Below, piece after piece: positions 46,422 through 55,130 of a stretch of 64,000 bases of DNA. The translations under genes and the position numbers were made by a program. The notes under the pieces were generated by a model. The model made no database searches, had not been told where the DNA came from, and worked only from the letters and a program-made list of their open reading frames with translations. This DNA is from Haemaphysalis longicornis (taxonomy: Eukaryota > Arthropoda > Arachnida > Ixodida > Ixodidae): contig JABSTR010003205.1 of NCBI GenBank assembly GCA_013339765.2, positions 1 to 64,000 of the forward strand. Reading direction: 5' to 3'. Position 1 is the first letter of the stretch; each line of letters starts with the position of its first letter.

Positions 46422-48518
46422 ATGGCGTCGGCCACGTCGACGGCCGCCGCCGCCGCCGCGGGCGTGCCCGGACCTGCCCAGCGGGCGGATCTTCGGCGCT
46501 CCGGTGAGGAATTCTTCCACGAATCCTGCGAGATGGATGTGTCTACTGCGGACTCTTCTCAGCGAGTGCAGACTGTGTTAGACTGTGCGACGGTGAGAAC
46601 TGTTTCCACGTGCTCCGGCATCGACGGCCACGTAGTCGACGGCAACGAGCGTCCGCGCGCCGACGACGAGCCGGAGGAAGACGATGACCACGCCGGGTGG
46701 ACCCGCGTATCCCATCAGCGTCGTCGCAAGAAGACAGTGAGTGTTCTCGAAGCTTCCACGCAGCGAGCCTCGCCACACGCCGGTAAGCCTAACGCTTCAC
46801 AACGCCACGTCACCCTCACGCGAGCCCAGATCGCGAGTAAAGTCAACGCCGGCATGGCGAAGACGGCGCGCATGCCCAACTTTGCGCCGAGAGACGAATT
46901 CCGTGTGGTCGTGCGGCCACGTGGCGGCCTAGAGATAGGCAAAACGCCGATAACCGACCTGCGCCGAGCCGTATTCGAGGCGGCCAAGGCGGGCGAGGAA
47001 GCCGGGCGCGAAGACACCATGCTCCCGAACCTCGCTCAGAATATTCTGGTCATCAGTACCCCGAGCTGGGAAAGAATGCTACAGTACGAAGTCGTGAAGA
47101 GGATCGCCATTGGCGGCAGAAAATACGAGACCTACGCGTACCGCGCGGCGCCGGAGGACACCTCTCGCGGCGTGATACGTGGAGTAGGCTTAGAAGACAC
47201 CGCGGACGACATCTATCGCCACGTGGTAAACAAGCATAACCCCACCGCCGGTGACGCACACCGCCTCGGCCAGTCGACGGCGGTCGTCATCCTGTTTCAC
47301 GGGAGCAAGGTGCCGTCCTACGTGTGGTACGGCGGCGTAGTCACGCGGTGCTACCTATACCGGCAGCACAAGGAAGTCTGTAAGATCTGCGGACAAATCG
47401 GCCACAGGAAAGACGTGTGCCCCACGCCGAACGCTCGCGTGTGCTTCGCGTGCGGACTGAAGAACCCCGGCGACGGGCACGAGAGCCAGTGCAAGCCGCG
47501 GTGTCGCCTGTGCGGCGGCCCGCACCCCACGGGCGAGGGCTCGTGCAAACATAAGTTCAAGACCCCGTATCAAGTCCGCAAGCGGCAGTGGGAACGGAAG
47601 CTAGAAGAGGAACGAGCGCGAACGGCCACGCCGGCGCCCAAGATCCGACTTTCTCGAAGAGACGAATTCCCCAAACTCGCCTCGCCACGCGGCAGCAGCC
47701 GCGGCAGGAGCGCGTCGCGCCGGAGCGCGGCGCGGAGGAGTGCGTCGCGAGGGGACGCGCAGAGCAGGAGCGCATCGCGCGGTCGTCGCGCCACGTCGAG
47801 AGGCCCCGCCTCCTGGGCGGCGATCACGACCGGCGCAGTTGGCGGAGCAGCTGCCGCGCCGAGTCGCCGGCGCTCAAAGTCCGCTCGCCGCGAGCGCTCG
47901 GAATCCAGACGGAGAAGCGCGAGCCGCCCGCCGCCGCGACGCAGCAACAACGACACGAAGCAAGCGAGTGCCTCCCCGGAGACCGTGGAACTGAGGAAAA
48001 TGGTGAAAGAGCTGCAGGCCACCGTGCAGGCTCAGCGAGTAACCATCGAACAGCTAACCCTAAAGCTCGAAGAACTGTGGGGACCGAGAGCGACCACGTG
48101 GTCCAAGCCTGCGCCCGCAGAGACGGCCACCGTCAAGCCGACGGAACGCCCAGCACCGCCGCCGAAGCAGGTGGCGGAGCGCCGGGAATCCCCGGCACAC
48201 GAACACGACGCCGAAGACGAGTGCGACGAGGACATCGACGGCGACCGCAGCAAGTCGGTGGGCTACGCCGGCCTGAACAACCGCTACCGCAAACTCGAAA
48301 GCCAGATGAACCGTTGGGGGAGAGACCTCGAGGTCCTGGAGAAACGACTCACTAACAGGCTGATGCAAGTCATGCAGCGGCAGGTGCAAGCCTTCCAGCA
48401 GCAGCAGCAGCAAGTCTTCCAACAAGCCATACAACAACTCAGTCAACTGACGGCACCCGCGAGAGGAGTCGTACAAGAGCACGGCAGCCAAGTCACCGTC
48501 ACTGTATCGCCACCATGA
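46422..48518 (+). CDS. ORF1 protein (gag-like, nucleic-acid binding) of the non-LTR retrotransposon
   Basis: The 698-residue protein packages element RNA with ORF2 product. Order: an acidic, low-complexity N-terminus; a globular middle including RVVVRPRGGLEIGK (about residue 160); three zinc knuckles at about residues 319-374 (CKICGQIGHRKDVC, CFACGLKNPGDGHESQC, CRLCGGPHPTGEGSC). Next comes a strongly basic Ser/Arg-rich tract at about 423-508 with many RSxSR repeats, and then predicted coiled coil (about 515-550). A glutamine-rich helical C-terminus (about 620-690) closes it. CCHC knuckles and coiled coil are usual in such ORF1 proteins. A long SR-like tract is less usual. The start was chosen at the first ATG of the open frame (context GGGCATGG). 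The stop TGA overlaps the ATG of ORF2. Confidence 0.88.
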   Translation: MASATSTAAAAAAGVPGPAQRADLRRSGEEFFHESCEMDVSTADSSQRVQTVLDCATVRTVSTCSGIDGHVVDGNERPRADDEPEEDDDHAGWTRVSHQRRRKKTVSVLEASTQRASPHAGKPNASQRHVTLTRAQIASKVNAGMAKTARMPNFAPRDEFRVVVRPRGGLEIGKTPITDLRRAVFEAAKAGEEAGREDTMLPNLAQNILVISTPSWERMLQYEVVKRIAIGGRKYETYAYRAAPEDTSRGVIRGVGLEDTADDIYRHVVNKHNPTAGDAHRLGQSTAVVILFHGSKVPSYVWYGGVVTRCYLYRQHKEVCKICGQIGHRKDVCPTPNARVCFACGLKNPGDGHESQCKPRCRLCGGPHPTGEGSCKHKFKTPYQVRKRQWERKLEEERARTATPAPKIRLSRRDEFPKLASPRGSSRGRSASRRSAARRSASRGDAQSRSASRGRRATSRGPASWAAITTGAVGGAAAAPSRRRSKSARRERSESRRRSASRPPPRRSNNDTKQASASPETVELRKMVKELQATVQAQRVTIEQLTLKLEELWGPRATTWSKPAPAETATVKPTERPAPPPKQVAERRESPAHEHDAEDECDEDIDGDRSKSVGYAGLNNRYRKLESQMNRWGRDLEVLEKRLTNRLMQVMQRQVQAFQQQQQQVFQQAIQQLSQLTAPARGVVQEHGSQVTVTVSPP
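48515..48518 (+). promoter_or_regulatory. ORF1 stop / ORF2 start overlap (ATGA)
   Basis: The ORF1 stop TGA (48516-48518) sits inside the ORF2 start ATG (48515-48517), giving ATGA; a second ATG follows at once. In the R1-clade element SART1 an overlapping stop-start of this kind is used for termination-coupled reinitiation. The same mechanism is inferred here. Confidence 0.6.
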
Positions 48519-51500
48519 TGACGACGACCCGCCACCGCACTTCGCTACGCATCTGGCACTGGAACGCCAACGGCTTTCGGTGCCGGAGGGCGGTCCTGCA
48601 GCAACACCTTCGCACCCTGACGCCGGCGGAACAACCCGACGTCATCATGGTGCAGGAGACCCACGCCGAAGACGCCGGCGCGGTGTCCCTGCCGGGCTAC
48701 AGGTCGCACGCCAGCCCGCCGAGCGCTCGCACCTGCGGGCGCGGAGCGGCGCAGGGCGTGTGCACCTTCGTCCGGAAGGGCATCGCGTTCATCAAACACG
48801 ACTCGCTCATGGGCAGCCGCGGCAGCGCGATCGAACTGTGCGCGACCGAGCTGACCGTGGCCACGGGCAAGCACAAGGACAAGAGCACGAGCACGACCGT
48901 GATGGTGGTCAACGTGTACAGTAATCCGCAGCACAACCAACAAAGGTTCAAGACGTTACTGCACAGAGCACGCGGGGCGGTCTCCGCATGCGACGGCGCC
49001 ATCGTCGTCGCGTGCGGGGACTTCAACGCACGACACAAGGAACTCGGCCACGCCGCCACGACGGTCAAGGGCCGAGAACTGCTGGAGGACGCCGCCGAGG
49101 CTGACTACGTTCTCCTAACGGACCCGGCACATCCCACGCGCATCGGCACGTCCGTCGTCAAAGACACCACTCCGGACCTGGCGTTTCTCCACCTGCCCGA
49201 CGACCGGTCGGCGAGCTGGAGGAACACGGGAGTGAACCTGGGTAGCGACCACTACATCGTCGAAGTCGTCGTCCCACTCCGACCCAACGGCAGAAACGGC
49301 GGCGACGCCGGAGACGGGCGCATCAAGCACCGACTCACGAATTGGCACGAGTTTCGCACCGAAGACCTGGGCGAGATTAAGGACATCGAGGAGTGGTCGC
49401 GCAATATCGTCGCGGCCGCGGAGAAGGCGACGTCCGTTACGGAGACGTCCGAGGAGACCACGCGCATGGACCCCCGGCTCGCGCACATGCTGGAGGCTCG
49501 AAGCTCGCTACAGCGACGGTGGAAGCGGCAGCGGCACAACCGCGCCCTCCGCAAGCGAATCGCTACGCTCGGCCGAGAGATCGAGAAGTACAGCCGCCAG
49601 CTGTGCGCGCAGCAGTGGTTCGAGCTGTGCAACGAGGCCGACGGCCAGCTCCACCGAGGGGGCACGTGGAAACTCCTCCGCCACCTGATGGACGAAAGCC
49701 AAAGCAAGGAATACCAACGACACCGGCTCGCGCAGATCATGTACGCGGCGACGAAAGAGCTCGGGGAGCGGGAAGTGCACAAACGCCTCAACGAGCGCTA
49801 CCTTCCCGAGACCGCGAGAGAACAGCACGGAGAGTACGCCGGCCCGCCCAACCCCTCGCTCGACCGCGACATCGAGGAGTGGGAGGTCCGGCGCGCCACC
49901 CAGGCCCTCAACTGCCGGTCGGCGGCGGGCCCGGACCGCGTCACGAACAAGGCGCTGCGCAACCTGAGCGACGCGGCCATAACATCGCTCACGAAGTACT
50001 TCAACGAGCACTGGCGAGCCGGCAGCCTCCCGCGGCAGTGGAAGACGGCCAAGACAATACTCATACCCAAGCCCAACAAGCCGCCGGGCATAGAGAGCCT
50101 GCGCCCCATCTCCCTCACGTCGTGCGTGGGGAAGGTGCTGGAGCACGTCCTCAACGACCGGTGGCAGCGGTATCTCGAGACCAACGGCCTGTACCCCGAC
50201 CCGATGCTGGGCTTCCGCTCGCGGCTGGGAACGCAGGACGCGATGTTGCTGCTGCAGCGCGAGGTGCTGGCTCCGCCGACGAGACCGACCTCGGACAACC
50301 GCGCCATCCTGGGCCTGGACCTGCAGAGCGCCTTCGACAAGGTGAAGCACTCGGCGATCCTGGCCCAAGTGTCCCGGCTCGGCCTGGGACAGCGTTCCTA
50401 CAATTACATCCGGACCTTCCTGACCGGTCGCACGGCCCGGCTGGAGGTGGGCCAAACTCAACTCGAGGAGCGAGAGCTGGGCAGCGTCGGCACGCCGCAG
50501 GGCTCGGTGATCTCGCCGCTGCTATTCAACTTGGTAATGATCGGCGTGGCCCGTCGCCTGGACGAGCTGCCCGATGTGCGCTACACCGTCTACGCCGACG
50601 ACATCACGCTGTGGGTGCCGGGCGGCAGCGACGGCCACATCGAGTCGGCGCTGCAGGAGGCGGTGGACGGCATTGAGGAGAGCCTGCGCGGCACGGGTCT
50701 CCGGTGCGCCCCGCAAAAGTCGCAGCTCCTGATCCTGCCCCCAACGGGACGTTACCGCAAGAAGACGTCGGCCGAAGCGGAGCGCAGCATCGTGGTGCGC
50801 GGGAGCGACGGCACGGCGATTCCCGAAGCGACGAGCATCCGCGTCCTCGGCATGCACGTCGACGCGAGCCGCCGCTTCAACAACACCACGGTAGAACGAC
50901 TGGTAACGAAGATGGGCATCGCCACGCGCCTCGTCAAGCGACTCGCAACGCGCGCGCGCGGCATGAGAGAGGCGAGCCTGCTGCGCCTGCTGCAGGCGTT
51001 CGTGGTAAGCCAGGTGGCCTACGTGGGAGCATTCCACGACTGGCGGACCCCGGAGCGAGCCAAGATCGACGCGGCGATCCGCAAGTCGTACCGGGCGGCC
51101 CTGGGCCTACTCAACAGCACGAGCAACGCGGCCCTCGCGTCTCTGGGAGTGCACAACACGCTCTCGGAGATCAGCGAGGCGCAGAGAACGTCGCAACTGG
51201 AACGCCTGGGGTCGACCCGGACGGGCAGAAGGCTGCTGCAGCGCGTGGGACTGAGCTGCCCCTTCGACGAGGAGGACGAGCTGGTCCCGCTGCGCGACGA
51301 TATCGCCAACAGCTTGGTGGTGCCGCCGCTCCCGAAGAACGTCGCGCCGGGACGGAACCCGGAACGGAGAATGGCGCGGGCGTGCGCGCTCGCCAAAGAG
51401 TACAACGAGAGGAGCGACGCCGTGTACGTGGACGCTTCCAAACGTCGCGACAAGGAAGACACCTACGCGGTGGTGGCGGTGCGTGCCGCCACGGGAGAAC

Positions 51501-52372
51501 TGCTGAGCTCGGGCAGCGTGCGCGCCAAGTCCGCCAGACAGGCGGAGGAGGCGGCGATCGCGCTGGCCCTGCTCCACCCCGGGACGAGGACGGTGTTCAG
51601 CGACTCCAAGTCGGCCATCGCCAACTTCGCCAGGGGCACGGTGTGCAGGACGACGATGCGCATCCTTTCCGGCATCGGGGAGGGAGCTCGCACGAACATC
51701 GCAACGACCGTACGGTGGTTCCCGGCCCACATGGGACGGGAGCTCCGCAACGGCCACCGAAACGTCAACGAGGCAGCCGACGCTGCGGCCCGTGATCTCG
51801 CCGCGTGCCGGGCCGCGCCAGCGACGGACGCCGACGACGACGAAGACTCGAGCAACGACGAAGAGGACAACGACGCAGAACCCCTGACTACGTACGGTGC
51901 GACGCTGTGCTGGTACAGGACAGAGAGGCAGGCCTACCCTCCGCCCCACCCGGGGCTCGTGAGGAGGGAGGCAGTGCTTCTACGACAGTTGCAAACCGGG
52001 ACGGTGCTAACGCCGGCGCTCGCGCGCCACGTGTGCCCGGACATGTACGAAGACGCGGTGTGCAGTGTTTGTGCGCGTGTGAATGCGGACTTGGCCCACT
52101 TGATGTGGGGATGCGACGAGCACGACCCGAGTGACGGGAGGCCGATCCTCCCTCCGGACGTTACGAACTCGATCCGCTCCTCGGAGCGCGAAAGCCAGCT
52201 GAGGGCCATCCAGCGGCTCGAGGCTGCCCTGGGCAAGCAACGGCGAAAGGGGAACCCGCACTCCTCTCGGCCTCCTCCCGCGGGAGCGAGGGCTAGGGGC
52301 GATCGCGGTGGCACTCCGAGTAGCCCGCGCCGACCGGACGCAGTCCTCGGGGTCGGCCCGACGCCGCGGTGA
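48515..52372 (+). CDS. ORF2 polyprotein: endonuclease, reverse transcriptase, RNase H
   Basis: The intact frame encodes 1285 residues. An APE-type endonuclease occupies about residues 10-260, with WNANG, QETHA, GDFNA, TPDLAF and SDHY giving the expected catalytic Asn, Glu, Asp and His. The reverse transcriptase lies at about 455-770, with AGPDRV, LRPISLTS, GLDLQSAFDKVKH, GTPQGSVISP and YADD near residue 693. RNase H is at about 970-1090, with YVDAS, AEEAAIALAL, FSDSKSA and NEAADAAAR supplying D-E-D-D. A CCHC finger follows at about 1183-1200 (CSVCARVNADLAHLMWGC), then a Pro/Arg-rich tail. All catalytic residues checked are present, so the protein could be active. It shares ATGA with the ORF1 stop, and a second ATG follows at 48518. 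Confidence 0.92.
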   Translation: MMTTTRHRTSLRIWHWNANGFRCRRAVLQQHLRTLTPAEQPDVIMVQETHAEDAGAVSLPGYRSHASPPSARTCGRGAAQGVCTFVRKGIAFIKHDSLMGSRGSAIELCATELTVATGKHKDKSTSTTVMVVNVYSNPQHNQQRFKTLLHRARGAVSACDGAIVVACGDFNARHKELGHAATTVKGRELLEDAAEADYVLLTDPAHPTRIGTSVVKDTTPDLAFLHLPDDRSASWRNTGVNLGSDHYIVEVVVPLRPNGRNGGDAGDGRIKHRLTNWHEFRTEDLGEIKDIEEWSRNIVAAAEKATSVTETSEETTRMDPRLAHMLEARSSLQRRWKRQRHNRALRKRIATLGREIEKYSRQLCAQQWFELCNEADGQLHRGGTWKLLRHLMDESQSKEYQRHRLAQIMYAATKELGEREVHKRLNERYLPETAREQHGEYAGPPNPSLDRDIEEWEVRRATQALNCRSAAGPDRVTNKALRNLSDAAITSLTKYFNEHWRAGSLPRQWKTAKTILIPKPNKPPGIESLRPISLTSCVGKVLEHVLNDRWQRYLETNGLYPDPMLGFRSRLGTQDAMLLLQREVLAPPTRPTSDNRAILGLDLQSAFDKVKHSAILAQVSRLGLGQRSYNYIRTFLTGRTARLEVGQTQLEERELGSVGTPQGSVISPLLFNLVMIGVARRLDELPDVRYTVYADDITLWVPGGSDGHIESALQEAVDGIEESLRGTGLRCAPQKSQLLILPPTGRYRKKTSAEAERSIVVRGSDGTAIPEATSIRVLGMHVDASRRFNNTTVERLVTKMGIATRLVKRLATRARGMREASLLRLLQAFVVSQVAYVGAFHDWRTPERAKIDAAIRKSYRAALGLLNSTSNAALASLGVHNTLSEISEAQRTSQLERLGSTRTGRRLLQRVGLSCPFDEEDELVPLRDDIANSLVVPPLPKNVAPGRNPERRMARACALAKEYNERSDAVYVDASKRRDKEDTYAVVAVRAATGELLSSGSVRAKSARQAEEAAIALALLHPGTRTVFSDSKSAIANFARGTVCRTTMRILSGIGEGARTNIATTVRWFPAHMGRELRNGHRNVNEAADAAARDLAACRAAPATDADDDEDSSNDEEDNDAEPLTTYGATLCWYRTERQAYPPPHPGLVRREAVLLRQLQTGTVLTPALARHVCPDMYEDAVCSVCARVNADLAHLMWGCDEHDPSDGRPILPPDVTNSIRSSERESQLRAIQRLEAALGKQRRKGNPHSSRPPPAGARARGDRGGTPSSPRRPDAVLGVGPTPR

Positions 52373-52437
52373 GCGGAGAAGACTACGGGACGGTGAAGCC
52401 CTGCGCGGCCTGATCCGTCCCCGACTGCAGGAATCTC

Positions 52438-52443
52438 AATAAA
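52438..52443 (+). terminator. Polyadenylation signal of the non-LTR retrotransposon
   Basis: AATAAA lies 65 nt after the ORF2 stop, just before the terminal TC tract at about 52449-52466. Confidence 0.6.
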
Positions 52444-53429
52444 GTCCTTTCTCTCTCTCTCTCTCTTCTCCAAAGCACGACCCGGCGCCGTAAACGTGTC
52501 GACAGCCTTCCACAATCTCTTCTAAGACTCCCTTGGCGAGGGATAGCATATCGCTGAACCAAAGCCCTGCAACCAACGAAGACCTCGTAGACCTGGCCCA
52601 ACATTCATGGCACACTCCTCGTAACCAACTCCGGCTGCGCGGCTCAGCCAAAACCTCGCAGAAATACAACATTAAAAAACACAGGTTCTACCGATCATTG
52701 GGTCGTTAAGAAGCGGAATTACTATTTTCCGTGTGTATAACCAGTAAACCGTAGGCACAATAGATATAAAGTAGGTGGAAGTGTACCAATAGCGAAAGGT
52801 AAACGTAGTACACTGCAAAGTCGACCGAGTCATGACAATACTCGAGCAAGTGTGTTTAAACCAGGGTTCGAACCGGAACCGAACTGAACGGAAAACCGGA
52901 ACCGAACCGGTATTTTTGCCAGAACTGACCCCAATTCGAACCGTTATTCTTTGAGCACGCTGAACCTTAATCGGAACTGATCAAAAAAAGGAAATCCCGG
53001 GCCATTTCCACTAACCTGAAACCTACGGAAGGGCGAATCATGCAATGTATAAGTGTATTCTTGGCGCCTTGGCGTTTTTGCTAACGGAGATGAAACCGTT
53101 GGGGGGTAGAGGCATACAGCTTTGTTGTACAAGTCTCTTGTCTTTGAAGAACGAAGCGCTCCAGCGCGAGGCCGTAAACGAGTGTCCCGGCAATTTTGTT
53201 TTAGTACGCGCCAGTTCTAGCGCGACGCGTAAACGAGTTTCTCGGTGTTTTAGTGCCGTGACTACATGAAACGACGATTACGACGACGACGACAACGACA
53301 GGAGACGCCAACAGCCCCAGCCCCTAAGGGACTTCGCCCATAAAAATTTGGCAGAGCTCGCACTAGTAATGCAAGCCTGGAGAAACTGCAGAGCTGGCGG
53401 CCCCTCTCCCTTCGTCGGAGACCCGGCTG

Positions 53430-53640
53430 TTCCACCATCATCATTAACAACAACAGCCCACTAGGGCCACTGCGGGACGAAGGCCTCTCCCATCGACCTC
53501 CAACCGGTCCCGTCCCGCGCCTCTCGGGTCCATCCTCCGCCTCCGAATTTCCTTACTTCGTCCCTCCCTCGAGTTTGTGGCCTTCCTCTTTTTCCTAGAC
53601 CCGTCTCTCGGTGTCCACTCTGTCAGCCGATTGTCATTTA
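53430..53640 (-). mobile_element. 3' end of an RTE-type retrotransposon (antisense)
   Basis: On the + strand, CTGCGGGACGAAGGCCTCTC and the following CCAT-rich text match the reverse of the RTE 3' coding end seen widely in arthropods. On the - strand this reads DGTGWRSMGEAFVPQWP. Downstream on the - strand lies a short ATGATG/GTTGTT tail. RTE includes the BovB clade, but I cannot assign the clade. Confidence 0.5.
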
Positions 53641-54052
53641 CCCGTCAATTTCTTTTTCTCTACTTGAACTGTGATGTCTTATACTCCAGTTTGTTCGCTG
53701 ATCCAGGAAGCTGGTTTCCTGTCTCTAAGTGTTACTCCGATCATTATTGCTTTCATTTACCCAGTGAGCCGGCCGAAGTTTGCTTTCAAGTTGTTTAGTA
53801 AGGGGCCAAGCTTCCGCCCCACATGTCGTCCCCTCACATTTATTTCCGAGCATGCCGCTGAAAGTTCTAAATGACTGGCAGTCCCGGATCGTTTCGTCCG
53901 CAAGCTTTCACATCTCGACCACAGAAAACCGCGTTAGAACTCGCGGTCCACTGTGTTAGACCCGCGGCCAAATCCAACGACAACGCCCGCGCTACGAACC
54001 CAAAGGAAATACTGTGCGCACGGAATGCGATGATAGCTCACAAAGAAAAAAA

Positions 54053-54118
54053 AATAGCTCAATCGGATAGACGCCGGTTTCATTATGCAAGAGACTCAGT
54101 TTCGATTCCGATCACGGG
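54053..54118 (+). mobile_element. tRNA-like sequence
   Basis: A-box-like TAGCTCAATCGGATAG and B-box-like GTTTCGATTCC are at tRNA spacing. Acceptor pairing is weak, so a SINE head is more likely than a functional tRNA. Confidence 0.35.
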
Positions 54119-54183
54119 AAGCGTTTTGTCCTTTCCAATTAGCTGCACATTTTCCTCCGCTACTAACCCGTGCCCCCGAGCCT

Positions 54184-54252
54184 TTGAGTGGCCCACTGGT
54201 TAGGTTGCCAGTTTAACGGGATAAAGTTCCCGGGTTCAATTCCAGGGATCTC
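54184..54252 (+). mobile_element. tRNA-like sequence
   Basis: TGGCCCACTGGTTAGG and GGGTTCAATTCC at tRNA spacing suggest a tRNA-derived SINE head just before the long GT microsatellite. Confidence 0.35.
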
Positions 54253-54282
54253 CCTAAACACATTTTTTTCTTGGGGCACCGG

Positions 54283-54530
<248 letters not shown>

Positions 54531-55052
54531 TGTACGACGGACGGATTTGTGTCAGCCTACACACATCTGCTGGTAAAAGAAATAACAATTCCCGGATAAC
54601 AACGAAGCGGCTCGACCATCTTTTGTTGATAATACGCGCTGGAGGTCATTCGGGGCTTTTCGCTTTCGCGCACCGCCGCAACACCTCACGCACCCTCCAC
54701 CCTTCCTCACCCTTCAGATAAGTCACAATGCTATCGACGCTGTATTCGTCGCTGCAGCATGGGGAAACGTATGCGAACCAATGTTACAGTGGTATGCTAC
54801 GGCTGGTAGCGTGAGCGGAGTGCAACGCTGAGCAGACGAAATGACCCACACTTTGGGCAGCTTGCAGGCTATATAAAACATCGGCCTTGCCCTACCCTAT
54901 AGCTGCGGACTGTGTAGGGACGTTCGGGCCGAAAGATTGCTGCACTGCGCTACGATGAAGGCGAACGCCCGAAGCGTGCATACTGTTGCGTTTCACAATT
55001 TCCTTTAACGAAGGTCTCACGCAAAGGGTACACTTGACGAGCGTGACCTTCA

Positions 55053-55130
55053 AGAGCTGCTCGGTGGCTGAAGCCGTTGGCTGCTGACCCCAAGGATGCG
55101 AGTTCGATTACCGCACCCAGTGGCCGTTTT
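55053..55130 (+). mobile_element. tRNA-like SINE head
   Basis: GCTCGGTGGCTGAAGCCGTT followed by GGCTGCTGACC...GCGAGTTCGATTACCGCACC gives an A box and a B box at tRNA spacing. It resembles the head of the Ruka-like SINE; the body is not clear. Confidence 0.5.

Larger units (their letters stand above)
45935..52466 (+). mobile_element. Full-length-looking non-LTR retrotransposon (I/R1/LOA group)
   Basis: An element of about 6.5 kb with a 5' leader (about 45935-46421), ORF1 (46422-48518), ORF2 (48515-52372), a short 3' UTR with AATAAA at 52438-52443, and a terminal TC tract. A TC tract also precedes it (45867-45934). Both reading frames are intact and GC-rich, in contrast to the AT-richer surroundings, so the copy is probably young. 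APE-type endonuclease, RT, RNase H and a C-terminal CCHC finger place it in the I-superfamily group. Finer assignment needs a tree. The 5' boundary is only estimated; the leader shows no conserved motif that fixes it. Confidence 0.85.

Noticed and set aside
49508..50461. 317-residue antisense frame and other long frames under ORF2
   Set aside because: GC-rich coding DNA keeps other frames open; none has a domain, while ORF2 has a full set.
53430..53640. Horizontally acquired BovB
   Set aside because: Only a short RTE-type 3' end is present; the clade cannot be judged by eye.
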